A stretch of 64,000 nucleotides of DNA. Origin: Curtobacterium sp. PhB115. GTDB taxonomy: Bacteria; Actinomycetota; Actinomycetes; Actinomycetales; Microbacteriaceae. Location of the stretch: assembly GCF_003752025.1 (NCBI RefSeq), contig NZ_RJKR01000006.1, forward strand, positions 717,466 to 781,465, read 5' to 3'. A program made the translations under genes and the position numbers. Of the stretch, positions 6,304 through 15,159 are shown piece by piece (position 1 is the first letter of the stretch; each line of letters begins with the position of its first letter). The notes below the pieces were generated by a model. It had not been told where the DNA came from. It saw only the letters and a program-made list of their open reading frames with translations, and ran no database searches.

Positions 6304-8055
6304 TCACGACTGCTCCCGGTAGGCGCGCCACCCGCCGAGGTGGGTGATGTCCGCGGCGCCCTCGACCGCGAAGGGCTCGACCAGGAAGCCGGTGACGTCG
6401 GTGCCGTCGTCGAGCGCGACCGTGCCGATGGCCATCGGTGCCGGCAGGGCGGCCACGAAGGTGCCGAAGCCGGCGGCGGGCAGGCGCCAGACCTCACCCG
6501 CGATGCCGGATGGCGACGAGACACCCGCGCCGCCGGACGCGACCGGTCCCACGCGGACCAGCCCGGGCTTGGGCGGCACCGTGTCGAGGGCGTACAGCCG
6601 GTAGTCGGACGCGGTGCGGGCCTCCCGGACGAACGATCCGCCGGACGCGACCAGCTGTCCGTTCAGCGGCTGGTCGCGGAGGTGCGCTCCGACGACCAAC
6701 AGGTCGACGGTGGGGGCGAGGAACGCGGCGCCGAGCGCCGCGAGCCGCCGGTCGGTGAACGCCGGACCGGTGAGCATCACGCCGAACGGCAGGCCGTCGA
6801 CGAAGCCGGCGGGCACGGCGAGCGAGGCCATGTCGAGCAGGTTCGCGAAGTTCGTGTACCGGCCCATCCGGCTGTTCGCGCCGATCGGGTCGGCCGCGAC
6901 CTGCTCGAGGGTCGGGTGCCACGTCGTGGTGGGGGTGAGGAGCGCGGTGGTGCCGGCGAGGGCTGCGCGTCCGACGGCACCGAGGACGTCGAGTCGTTCC
7001 TGGTCGGCGAACAGGTCCGCGGCGCTCGGGCGGGCTCCGCCGAGCACGATCGTCGCGACGGACGGGTCGAGGTCGTCGCCGACCTGGTCGCGGTGTGCCT
7101 CGACGTGTGCGCCGACGGCGGCGTACCGCTCGGCGACGAACGCGCCGTCGTAGAGCAGCGAGGCGGCGTCGAGCAGGGGTGCGATGTCGACCTCGACGAC
7201 CTCGTGACCGAGGGCGCGGAACCGGTCGACGGCCGCGGCGAACGCGTCGGCCCAGCCGGGGGCGAGGCCCTCGAGCTGCGACGGCAGCGGGACGGCGATG
7301 CGTGGGACGGCCGGCAGGTCGGCGAGGGCGAGGTCGACGCGGCCGAGCGGGTCGACGTCGTCCGGGCCGGCCATCAGCTCGGCCGCGGTGCGGGCGAGGT
7401 CGAGCGACCGGGCGAAGACCGTGACGCAGTCCTGCGAGCGGCAGGCGGGGACGACCCCGGTGTTCGGGACGAGCCCCTTCGTCGGCTTCACGCCGACCAG
7501 GTTGCCGAGCGCTGCCGGGACGCGACCGGAGCCGGCGGTGTCGGTGCCGAGCGCGAAGTCGACGATGCCGAGGGCGACCGCGGTGGCGGAGCCGCTCGAC
7601 GAGCCGCCGGAGATGCGGGTCGGGTCCCAGGCGTTCCGGACGGCGCCGAAGGGGGAGCGGGTGCCGACGAGTCCCGTCGCGAACTGGTCGAGGTTGGTCT
7701 TGCCGACCACGACGGCTCCGGCGGCGCGGAGTCGGGCGACGGCGGTCGCGTCGGTGGCGGGGTCGTAGGCGTAGGAGCGGGCGGCTGCGGTGGTGGGCAG
7801 GCCCGCGACGTCGATGTTGTCCTTGACGGCGAACAGGAGTCCGGCGAGGGGGAGGGTCGGGTCGACGGCTTCGACCTCCCGCAAGACCGACTCGCGGTCG
7901 CGCAGGGTGATCCAGACCTCGGGTCGGTCGACGGCGTCGATGCGGGCGAAGGCGTCGCGGACGCGGTCCGCGGCGGTGGCGGCGCTGGCGGCGCTGGCCG
8001 CGCTCGCCGCAGCGCTCGTCGCGGCGCTCGCCGCAGTAGCCACGGCCGCGCTCAC
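6304..8055 (-). CDS. atzF: Allophanate hydrolase
   Basis: The enzyme hydrolyses allophanate (N-carboxyurea) to two ammonia and two CO2, the last step of the pathway encoded here. The 583-residue protein has an amidase-signature domain with the Lys-Ser-Ser triad in place (Lys78 in FAVKDNIDVAG, Ser152 in GGSSSGSA, Ser176 in TDTAGSGR) and a C-terminal domain of about 150 residues (APTVDLLVVGAHLRD to the end) typical of AtzF. The GTG start at 8055 overlaps the carboxylase stop (GTGA). The first 30 residues are an almost pure Ala/Ser tract (7970-8050), which is unusual and could be a flexible leader. Confidence 0.93.
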   Translation of the reverse strand: MSAAVATAASAATSAAASAASAASAATAADRVRDAFARIDAVDRPEVWITLRDRESVLREVEAVDPTLPLAGLLFAVKDNIDVAGLPTTAAARSYAYDPATDATAVARLRAAGAVVVGKTNLDQFATGLVGTRSPFGAVRNAWDPTRISGGSSSGSATAVALGIVDFALGTDTAGSGRVPAALGNLVGVKPTKGLVPNTGVVPACRSQDCVTVFARSLDLARTAAELMAGPDDVDPLGRVDLALADLPAVPRIAVPLPSQLEGLAPGWADAFAAAVDRFRALGHEVVEVDIAPLLDAASLLYDGAFVAERYAAVGAHVEAHRDQVGDDLDPSVATIVLGGARPSAADLFADQERLDVLGAVGRAALAGTTALLTPTTTWHPTLEQVAADPIGANSRMGRYTNFANLLDMASLAVPAGFVDGLPFGVMLTGPAFTDRRLAALGAAFLAPTVDLLVVGAHLRDQPLNGQLVASGGSFVREARTASDYRLYALDTVPPKPGLVRVGPVASGGAGVSSPSGIAGEVWRLPAAGFGTFVAALPAPMAIGTVALDDGTDVTGFLVEPFAVEGAADITHLGGWRAYREQS

Positions 8056-11000
8056 GCTGCCGCTCCGATCGCGGCGAGGACCTGCCCCGGTGCGACCTGG
8101 TCGCCCGGCTTGATGTAGACCTCCAACACGTGTCCCCGTACCGGTGCGTGCACCATCGACTCCATCTTCATCGCCTCCACTGCCAACAACTTCTGTCCTT
8201 CGTCCACCCGGTCGCCCGGCCGGACGTCCACCTGCCACACCGTCGAGGTGAAGGGTGCGTACACGGCGGTCGATCCCTCCGGCACGGTCACGGCGTCCGC
8301 CACGACGGCGGCCGGTTCGTCCCGCACGTCGAACTCGCCGGAGGCGCGCCAGCGCTCCTTCTCCTCGCCGAACGCCCGGGCCTGCTGCGCTCGGAAGTCC
8401 GCGATCGAGCCGGCGTTCTCGGTGAGGAACCGGTTGTACGACGCGATCGAGAACTCACCCTCGACGGTCTCGAACGACCCGCGCCCGGCGTCGGTCTCGG
8501 CCCGCAGTTCGAGCAGCTCGTCGGCGCCGACGGGGTACCACTCGATCCGGTCGAAGAACCGCAGCGCCCACGGGTTCTCCTGGAACAGTCCGCCGCGGCG
8601 GAACCGGTTCCAGATCTGCACGGTGCGGCCGACGAACTGGTAACCGCCTGGTCCCTCCATGCCGTAGATGCAGAGGTACGCGCCGCCGATGCCGACGGAG
8701 TTCTCGGCCGTCCAGGTGCGGGCCGGGTTGTACTTCGTCGTGACGAGCCGGTGCCGGGGGTCGAGCGGCGTCGCGACCGGGGCGCCCAGGTACACGTCGC
8801 CGAGCCCGAGCACGAGGTAGCTCGCGTCGAAGACGGTGCGGAAGACGTCGTCGACGCTCTCGAGCCCGTTGATGCGCCGGATGAACTCGATGTTCCAGGG
8901 TGTCCACGGGGCGTCGTTCCGGACGCCGTTCATGTACCGCTCGATCGCCAGGCGGGTGGCGGGGTCGTCCCACGAGAGCGGCAGCTTCACGGTGCGCGAG
9001 GGCACGACGAGTTGGTCGGTCGGCGGGATCTCGTCCTCGAGCTCGCGGAGCAGCCCGGCGACGTCGCGCGCCTTGAGCACGGACGCGTCGGTGTGCACCT
9101 GCAGCGAGCGGATGCCCGGCGTGATGTCGAGGATCCCCTTCGGCGTGTGCTCCTGCAGCTTCGTCATGAGCGCGTGCACGCGCATCCGGAGTGCGATGTC
9201 GAGGGTCATGTCGCCGTACTCGACGAGCACGTTGTCGTCGCCGTCGCGTCGGTACGCGACGCTCGGTCGTGCGTCGGTCGCGTCCAGGCGGGCGATCACC
9301 CCGTCGTCGCCGTCGCCTCCGGTGCGGGGGACGGTCCTGGAGGCCCGGTGCGCGTCGAGCGCGGCGGCGTCGGCTTCGCGGACGGGGACGAACCGGACCG
9401 TGTCACCTGGTCGGAGCTGGCCCAGCTTCCACAGGTCGCCGCTGGCGACCACGGCGGGGCAGACGAAACCACCGAGCGACGGGCCGTCCGGCCCCAGGAT
9501 GATCGGTGTGTCCCCGGTGAAGTCGATGGCGCCGACCGCGTACGGGGTGTCGTGGATGTTCGACGGGTGCAGACCGGCCTCGCCGCCGTCCGTCCGCGCC
9601 CACTCGGGTCGGGGCCCGATGAGCCGGATGCCGGTGCGTGCCGAGTTGTGGTGCACGCCGTAGTCGGTGGCGTAGAAGACGTCGAGGTCGGCGCGGGTGA
9701 AGAAGTCCGGTGCCGCGTGCGGGCCCTCGGTGACGCCGATCTCCCACGTGTCGGTCAGCGCGGTACGCCGGTCGGCCGGGGTCGGACCGCCGACCAGGCC
9801 CAGGCGGGTGCCGGCGGGGAACGCCGGGTGCGCGGGGTCGGAGTCCGGTGAGCCGGGGCGCAGGACGTCGCCGGCGAGCAGCGCCCGGCCGGCGTGCCCA
9901 CCGAAACCGCCGAGCGTGAAGGTCGCCGCCGAGCCGAGGTAGGTGGGGACGTCGAACCCGCCGCGGACGGCCAGGTAGGACCGGAGCCCCGGCCCGGGGG
10001 CCGTGCCGATCGCCAGGGTCTGTCCGGCCCCGACCTCGATCGGCTCCCACGCCGCGACGGGTTCGCCGTCGAGGGTCGTGGGCACGGGTGCGCCGGTGAT
10101 CGCGATGACGCCGGCGGTCGAGAAGCGCAGGGTCGGACCCGTCGCGGTGATCTCCAGTGCGGGGGCGCCGTCGGGGTTGCCCACGGCACGGTTCGCCTCG
10201 GCGAAGGACGCGGAGTCGAACGGGCCGCTCGGCGGGACACCGACCTGCCAGTACCCGACCCGGCCGGGCAGGTCCTGGATCATCGTCATCGTGCCAGGGG
10301 CGACGACGTCGATGCGCGGGTCCGGGCCCTCGGTCTCGTCGAGCGTCGAGGTCGAGTGCGTGGCGGTCCGGAGCTCGAGGTCGTCCGTCAGGGTGCGGAG
10401 CAGGCCGGTGTTCGTCACGATGCCGTCGATCCGGGTGTCGGCGAGGCCGTCGCGCAACCGGTCGAGCGCGTCGTCGCGGGTCTCGCCGGTGGCGATGACC
10501 TTCGCGAGCATCGGGTCGTAGAAGGCGGACACCTCGGAGCCGGTCTCGACCCAGCCGTCGACGCGGATGCCGGTGGGCTCGCCGGTCGCGGTCGTCGCGC
10601 TCGGGAACACCGCCTGGGTGACGAGACCGCTGGAGGGCAGCGAGCCCTTCGCCGGGTCCTCGGCGTAGACGCGGGCTTCGACGGCGTGGCCGGTCGGGGT
10701 CCAGGTGCGGTCGAAGACGTCGTCGTCGATGCCGGCGGCGCCGTCGCGGGCCAGGCGGAGCATGAGTTCGACGAGGTCGACCCCGAAGACCTCTTCCGTC
10801 ACCGGGTGCTCGACCTGCAGGCGGGTGTTGACCTCGAGGAACGACGCTTCTTCGCGGACCGGGTCGTACACGAACTCGACGGTGCCGGCGCTGCGGTACC
10901 CGACGCTCGCGGCCAGGCGCCGGGCGGACTCGTGCAGCTCGGTCCGGACGTGCTCGGGGAGCGCCGGTGCGGGGGACTCCTCGATGACCTTCTGGTTGCG

Positions 11001-11741
11001 GCGCTGCAGGGAGCAGTCCCGGTCGCCGATCACCGCGACGCGGCCGTTCCCGTCGCCGAAGAGCTGGACCTCGACGTGCCGTGCCGGTCGGACCAGGCGC
11101 TCGAGGAAGATGCCGGCGGACCCGAAGTTCGCCGTGGCCAGGCGGACGACGCTCGTGTACGCCTCGCGGACCTCGTCGAGGGTCGCGCACGCCTGCATGC
11201 CGATCCCGCCGCCGCCACCCGTGGCCTTGAGCATGACGGGCAGGCCGATGCGCTCGGCCTGGTCGACGGCGTCCTCGACGCTCGCGAGCAGCCCCGTGCC
11301 GGCGAGCATCGGGACCCCGGCTGCGGCGGCGAGCTCGCGGGCGGTGTGCTTCGCGCCGAACCGGACGATCTGGTCGGCGGTCGGACCGACGAAGCGGATG
11401 CCGGCCTCGTCGCAGGCCCGCGCGAACTCGGTGTTCTCGGACAGGAAGCCGTAGCCGGGGTGGACGAGTCCGGCGCCGGTGTCCTTCGCCGCCTGCACGA
11501 CGGCGTCGATGCGCAGGTACGAGTCGCGGGCGGGTGCCGGGCCGAGGCGGACGGCGACGTCGGCTTCGCGGACGTGGGGAGCTGCCCGGTCGGCGTCCGA
11601 GTAGACGGCGACGGTGCGCATGCCGAGGGCCTTGGCGGACCGGATCACCCGGCGGGCGATCTCACCGCGGTTGGCGACGAGGACGGTGTTCTGGCTCAGG
11701 GTCACGGTGTCGGTCCCGGTGGGGTCGGGCGCGGCGGTCAC
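8052..11741 (-). CDS. Biotin-dependent urea/guanidine carboxylase
   Basis: This 1229-residue multidomain carboxylase fuses, in order, a biotin carboxylase (VLVANRGEIARRV; ATP-grasp glycine loop GGGGGIGMQ; EVNTRLQVEHPVTEEV), a KipA-like AHS2 domain (GYWQVGVPPSGPFDSASFAEANRAVGN), a KipI-like AHS1 domain (RMRVHALMTKLQEH...LDITPGIRSLQVH) and a C-terminal biotinyl domain with the lysine in VEAMKMES (about Lys1192). Family members carboxylate urea to allophanate or guanidine to carboxyguanidine. The DUF1989 pair immediately upstream points to guanidine as substrate, because carboxyguanidine deiminases are needed only in that case. The GTG start overlaps the UAAP1 stop (GTGA). Biotin demand links it to bioY downstream. 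Confidence 0.93.
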   Translation of the reverse strand: MTAAPDPTGTDTVTLSQNTVLVANRGEIARRVIRSAKALGMRTVAVYSDADRAAPHVREADVAVRLGPAPARDSYLRIDAVVQAAKDTGAGLVHPGYGFLSENTEFARACDEAGIRFVGPTADQIVRFGAKHTARELAAAAGVPMLAGTGLLASVEDAVDQAERIGLPVMLKATGGGGGIGMQACATLDEVREAYTSVVRLATANFGSAGIFLERLVRPARHVEVQLFGDGNGRVAVIGDRDCSLQRRNQKVIEESPAPALPEHVRTELHESARRLAASVGYRSAGTVEFVYDPVREEASFLEVNTRLQVEHPVTEEVFGVDLVELMLRLARDGAAGIDDDVFDRTWTPTGHAVEARVYAEDPAKGSLPSSGLVTQAVFPSATTATGEPTGIRVDGWVETGSEVSAFYDPMLAKVIATGETRDDALDRLRDGLADTRIDGIVTNTGLLRTLTDDLELRTATHSTSTLDETEGPDPRIDVVAPGTMTMIQDLPGRVGYWQVGVPPSGPFDSASFAEANRAVGNPDGAPALEITATGPTLRFSTAGVIAITGAPVPTTLDGEPVAAWEPIEVGAGQTLAIGTAPGPGLRSYLAVRGGFDVPTYLGSAATFTLGGFGGHAGRALLAGDVLRPGSPDSDPAHPAFPAGTRLGLVGGPTPADRRTALTDTWEIGVTEGPHAAPDFFTRADLDVFYATDYGVHHNSARTGIRLIGPRPEWARTDGGEAGLHPSNIHDTPYAVGAIDFTGDTPIILGPDGPSLGGFVCPAVVASGDLWKLGQLRPGDTVRFVPVREADAAALDAHRASRTVPRTGGDGDDGVIARLDATDARPSVAYRRDGDDNVLVEYGDMTLDIALRMRVHALMTKLQEHTPKGILDITPGIRSLQVHTDASVLKARDVAGLLRELEDEIPPTDQLVVPSRTVKLPLSWDDPATRLAIERYMNGVRNDAPWTPWNIEFIRRINGLESVDDVFRTVFDASYLVLGLGDVYLGAPVATPLDPRHRLVTTKYNPARTWTAENSVGIGGAYLCIYGMEGPGGYQFVGRTVQIWNRFRRGGLFQENPWALRFFDRIEWYPVGADELLELRAETDAGRGSFETVEGEFSIASYNRFLTENAGSIADFRAQQARAFGEEKERWRASGEFDVRDEPAAVVADAVTVPEGSTAVYAPFTSTVWQVDVRPGDRVDEGQKLLAVEAMKMESMVHAPVRGHVLEVYIKPGDQVAPGQVLAAIGAAA

Positions 11742-12454
11742 GGCTGGACCACGATCATGCGCAGCGGGGTGCAGGAGAAGTCGTTGCAGGGGTTGTTCAT
11801 CTGGGGGCAGTTCGACACGATCACGAGCACGTCGCGCTCGGCCCGGACGGCGACCCGCTTGCCCGGGGCGCTCATGCCGTCGACGATCCCGAGGGCACCG
11901 TCGGCTTCGACCGGGACGTTCATGAACCAGTTCAGGTTCGAGACGATGTCCCGGGCGCCGAGCCCGTGCCGGCCGGCCTCCGCCAGGAAGTTCTCGCGGC
12001 AGCCGTGCTGATACTGGGTGTGGTGGCCGTACCGCAGCGTGTTCGACTCCTTCGAGCAGGCGCCGCCGATGGTGTCCTGCCGGTCGATCTCGTTCGCGAC
12101 GACCGTCATCAGCGGGCGGCCCTCGTTCGACATCAGCACGGTGCCCGTGCGGACGTATGCGTTCCCCTGGGCCGCGAGGGTGTCCGGGACGCTGTAGCGC
12201 TCGTCGGGGTCGTGCGCGTCGTAGACCAGGCAGTCGGCGCTCTGGTTGCCGCCGACGTCGACGATGGTGAGGACCTCGCCGGCACGGACCACGGCGGACC
12301 ACGGGGCGAGGGGCTCGACCCGGTCGTCGCGGACGACCTGTCCGGGGACGAGGGACTCGCTCCAGTCCAGGGCGACGTCGGGGGCGTGGACGGCGCCGAC
12401 CGGGACGGTGGAGTGCGGGCGGCCGGTCGGGGCGTGGGTGGTCGTGTCGGTCAT
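11738..12454 (-). CDS. UAAP1-type DUF1989 protein (carboxyguanidine deiminase subunit)
   Basis: The 238-residue protein belongs to the urea-carboxylase-associated family 1 of DUF1989. Diagnostic segments are GNQSADCLVYDAHDPDERYS, RTGTVLMSNEGRPLMTVV, GGACSKESNTLRYGHH, and NCPQMNNPCNDF near the end. The Cys and His in GGACS...RYGHH and the late Cys are candidates for metal binding. Work on guanidine assimilation has shown that the two DUF1989 proteins of such operons form a carboxyguanidine deiminase (CgdAB) that converts carboxyguanidine to allophanate and ammonia. Its ATG shares one base with the UAAP2 stop (TGATG), and its own stop overlaps the carboxylase start. I do not assign the A or B letter. 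Confidence 0.88.
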   Translation of the reverse strand: MTDTTTHAPTGRPHSTVPVGAVHAPDVALDWSESLVPGQVVRDDRVEPLAPWSAVVRAGEVLTIVDVGGNQSADCLVYDAHDPDERYSVPDTLAAQGNAYVRTGTVLMSNEGRPLMTVVANEIDRQDTIGGACSKESNTLRYGHHTQYQHGCRENFLAEAGRHGLGARDIVSNLNWFMNVPVEADGALGIVDGMSAPGKRVAVRAERDVLVIVSNCPQMNNPCNDFSCTPLRMIVVQP

Positions 12455-13293
12455 CAGAGGCCTCGGGCTTCCGCGTGGTCGATCGAGTTCAGGTAGGCGC
12501 GGGTGAGTTCCGGCGTCGCCGTGAACCGCTCGTCCGCGTCGGTCGTCGGCGCACCCCGCCAGGCGTGCACCCGGAGCGGGCCGACGGTGTAGTCCGGCCG
12601 CGGGTCGATCGGGTGCGCGACGTTCGCGACGAGCACGAGCAGCGGCAGCTCGGCGACGAGGGTGACGTGGTGCCCGGCACCGGCCGAACCGGTGAAGGTC
12701 ATCGCCCCCTCGTCGTCGATCCGGACGCCCTGGAAGAACGAGATGCTCGGCGGCAGGTCACGCTTCGTCAGCCCGTGCTTCGCCGCTGCCTTCGTGAACA
12801 GCGACCGGCCGCTCGGCGTCGGACCCTCGGGCGCCGCGCCGCCGTACTTCGCCTCGTTCCAGGCGTCGGTGGAAGTGCCGCAGAAGGCGTCGTGGTGCCC
12901 GGACGTGTCCTCGACCACCGTCGCCAGGACACGGCCGTCGCCGCTGAGCAGCGGCGTGCCGGCACCGAGGTAGGCCTGCCACGGGATCTTCTGGGTGTCG
13001 GCGACGTTCAACCGCTCCCACGGCTCGAGGACGTTGAACACCAGCAGGTTGGCGCACGCCTCGCCCGTCGGGTCGTCGAACCGCAGCCGCGAGCCCCTGG
13101 CCAGGACCTTGTGCGTGTACCCACCAGGTGCGACGGTCTCGGCCCACACCAACTGCGCGGGGTCGACGCCCTCCGGTGCGAACGGGGACGTCGACGCCGG
13201 CAGGTACGGCATGTACTCGGACTGCGTCCCGGCCTGCGCGCGCGCATCGGAACGCGAGGCGAGGACGCTGTCGGTCTGGTGGAGGTCGCGCAT
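12454..13293 (-). CDS. UAAP2-type DUF1989 protein (carboxyguanidine deiminase subunit)
   Basis: A 279-residue paralogue of the next gene and the presumed partner in a CgdAB-type carboxyguanidine deiminase. Family 2 features are ANLLVFNVLEPWERLNVADT, WQAYLGAGTPLLSGDGRVLATVVEDTSGHHDAFCGTS, SISFFQGVRIDDEG, and ANVAHPIDPRPDY. The Cys and double His in SGHHDAFCG are probable metal or catalytic residues. AAGGAA lies 8 bp before the ATG. It is 13 bp downstream of the permease gene and overlaps UAAP1 by one base. The N-terminal 35 residues (MRDLHQTDSVLASRSD...) are poorly structured in appearance. Confidence 0.88.
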   Translation of the reverse strand: MRDLHQTDSVLASRSDARAQAGTQSEYMPYLPASTSPFAPEGVDPAQLVWAETVAPGGYTHKVLARGSRLRFDDPTGEACANLLVFNVLEPWERLNVADTQKIPWQAYLGAGTPLLSGDGRVLATVVEDTSGHHDAFCGTSTDAWNEAKYGGAAPEGPTPSGRSLFTKAAAKHGLTKRDLPPSISFFQGVRIDDEGAMTFTGSAGAGHHVTLVAELPLLVLVANVAHPIDPRPDYTVGPLRVHAWRGAPTTDADERFTATPELTRAYLNSIDHAEARGL

Positions 13294-13306
13294 GGGGTTC
13301 CTTCGA

Positions 13307-14935
13307 TCAGGCTTCGACGGTCGCAGCGGCGGCGGCAGGTGCGGTGACGGCGGGGACGGAGGCGGTGGACGGGACCTCGGCGAGCGTGATCGGTCCGTGC
13401 GTGCGGTGCCGCCAAGCTGACCACGCCCAGCCCACGAGCAGGACGGCCCCGATGAACAGCAGCGCGCTGTACTGCAGCCACCACGAGTTGCCGGTCAGGT
13501 CGTAGATCTCCGGGCGCGGCCAGATGAGGTTGACCGCCATGCCGATCTGGAAGGCGACGGCCAGGGCGTTGAGCGGGATGCCCCACCGGCCGAGCGTGAA
13601 CAGCGGTTTGCCGTCCTCGTCGACGCCGGCGGGGAAGCCCGAGCGGCGGAGTCGGATGCGCTGGACGAGCAGGGGACCGGTCACGCCGAGGTACGCCAGG
13701 TAGAGCATCGCGATGCACAGGCTGGACAGGGCGGTGAAGAGCGCGGACTGACCGATGTTCACGGCGAGCGCGAGTCCCGCACCGACCCCGACGACGATCG
13801 AGGCGGCGATCGGGGTGCCCGTCCTGGGCGAGACCCGGGCGAGCGTGCGGTGGAAGGGCAGCGCCTTCTCGCGGGCCATCGAGTAGACCATGCGGGCACC
13901 GGCGGTCTGCACGGCGAGGGTGCAGGCGAACACGGCGACGGCGACGGTGCAGAGCAGCAGGCGGCCGAAGACGTCACCGAGCGTCGAGGTGATCACCCAG
14001 GCCAGTCCCTGCGTCGCGAGCTTGCCGTCGGTCAGGCTCGGGGCGGCGACGAGGGCGCCGATGATGAGCAGTCCACCACCGAGGCCGGAGACGGTGAGTG
14101 CCCGGACGATGGTCTTCGGCGTCGTGCGGCGGGGGTTGTGCGTCTCCTCGGCGAGCTCGCCGGCGGAGTCGAAGCCGACCATGACGTACGCCGCCATCAG
14201 CGACGATGCCAGGAACGCCCAGATGTACGGCTCGGTGCTCGCGTACCCGACGTTCGAGAACACCACGGTGGGCGCGCGGTGCGGCAGCAGGAAGAGCGCT
14301 CCGATGAGGACGACGACGCCGATGATCTCGATCAGCACGCCGAAGCTCGTGACCCGGGCCATGAGCCGGACGCTCGTGATGTTCACCAGGGTCGTCACGA
14401 CGAGCATCACGAGGCCGAGCACCACCGCGTTCGCGGCCCCCGTCGGCGATGCGACGGACGGGTCGGCACCGGGGCCGCCGACGACCTGGAACCCGTTCCA
14501 GATCGCGGGGAGGACCGCCTGCACCGCGATGGCCGCGACGGCGACGGTGAGGATCTGGCCGATGATCATGGTCCAGCCGGTGAACCAGCCGAAGCGCGCA
14601 CCCGCCAGACGGCTCGACCACTGGAAGATCGCGCCCGAGATCGGCCAGCGGGCGGCGAGCTGCGCGAAGTTCAGGGCGACGAGCAGCTGGCCGCCGAAGA
14701 CGAGCGGCCAGGCCCAGAAGAACGCGGCCCCGCCGAGGCCGAAACCGAGCCCGAACAGCTGGAAGACGGTCGTCAGGATCGAGACGAAGGAGAACCCGGC
14801 GGCGAAGGACGAGAACGAGCCGACGCCGCGGTGGAGTTCCTGCTCGTAGCCGAGTCGGGCGAGGCCCTGGGTGTCGACGGGGTCGACGCTGGACGTGGCG
14901 CGCGGTGCGTGGAGCGGTGACTCTGGAGAGCGCAT
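13307..14935 (-). CDS. APC-superfamily permease of the carboxylase operon
   Basis: A 542-residue integral membrane protein of the amino acid-polyamine-organocation type with about 12 hydrophobic segments. The first (FSSFAAGFSFVSILTTVFQLFGLG) and the conserved loop GFDSAGELAEETHNPRRTTPKTI are typical. The open frame extends 55 codons upstream, but the start at 14935 (MRSPESPLHA) was chosen because GAAAGG lies 8 bp before it and the upstream residues are Arg/Thr-rich and non-homologous in appearance. As first gene of the operon it most likely imports the nitrogen compound consumed downstream, guanidine or a related base. The C-terminus is Ala/Val-rich. Confidence 0.85.
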   Translation of the reverse strand: MRSPESPLHAPRATSSVDPVDTQGLARLGYEQELHRGVGSFSSFAAGFSFVSILTTVFQLFGLGFGLGGAAFFWAWPLVFGGQLLVALNFAQLAARWPISGAIFQWSSRLAGARFGWFTGWTMIIGQILTVAVAAIAVQAVLPAIWNGFQVVGGPGADPSVASPTGAANAVVLGLVMLVVTTLVNITSVRLMARVTSFGVLIEIIGVVVLIGALFLLPHRAPTVVFSNVGYASTEPYIWAFLASSLMAAYVMVGFDSAGELAEETHNPRRTTPKTIVRALTVSGLGGGLLIIGALVAAPSLTDGKLATQGLAWVITSTLGDVFGRLLLCTVAVAVFACTLAVQTAGARMVYSMAREKALPFHRTLARVSPRTGTPIAASIVVGVGAGLALAVNIGQSALFTALSSLCIAMLYLAYLGVTGPLLVQRIRLRRSGFPAGVDEDGKPLFTLGRWGIPLNALAVAFQIGMAVNLIWPRPEIYDLTGNSWWLQYSALLFIGAVLLVGWAWSAWRHRTHGPITLAEVPSTASVPAVTAPAAAAATVEA

Positions 14936-14956
14936 GGCTGCAGACCTTTCGCGGAG

Positions 14957-14976
14957 TACCTGTCGGGTGACAGGTA
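14957..14976. promoter_or_regulatory. Perfect palindrome, candidate TetR operator
   Basis: TACCTGTC (14957-14964) and GACAGGTA (14969-14976) form perfect 8-bp arms around GGGT. Its length and symmetry suit a TetR-family dimer. It lies 21 bp upstream of the permease ATG, in the leader of the operon that also encodes a TetR protein. A second hairpin, GCCCG...CGGGC, lies at about 15016-15032. Confidence 0.5.
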
Positions 14977-15103
14977 GTGCGACCAGTGTCGTGCGGACCC
15001 GTGTCGTCGTCGTTGCCCGGCTGTTTCGGGCACGTGACGGAAGGGGCCCGCGTGTAAACGTTCGGAGTCGAGCGACGAGCTCGACGACACGTGTGGACAA
15101 GAG

Positions 15104-15130
15104 GGATCCAAACCGATGTAGATTGGATCC
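15104..15130. promoter_or_regulatory. GntR-type operator pair, divergent promoter
   Basis: Two GGATCC-centred boxes (GGATCCAA at 15104-15111 and TTGGATCC at 15123-15130) have centres exactly 21 bp apart. TAGATT (15119-15124), the likely -10 element for the plus-strand operon, overlaps the left flank of the second box. TGGACA at 15094-15099 may be the -35. The same arrangement recurs at five other places in this window. Confidence 0.7.
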
Positions 15131-15159
15131 GTCAAGTCCGCCACCGCGAAAGGCACGTC

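Noticed and set aside
9894-12011. 705-codon open frame antisense to the carboxylase
   Set aside because: Composition is Gly/Arg/Asp-rich with no motif. The opposite strand encodes the complete carboxylase and UAAP1.
14936-15159. Guanidine (ykkC-type) riboswitch before the permease
   Set aside because: I looked for the conserved ACGR and paired-helix pattern on the minus strand and saw only two simple hairpins. A covariance search would be decisive.
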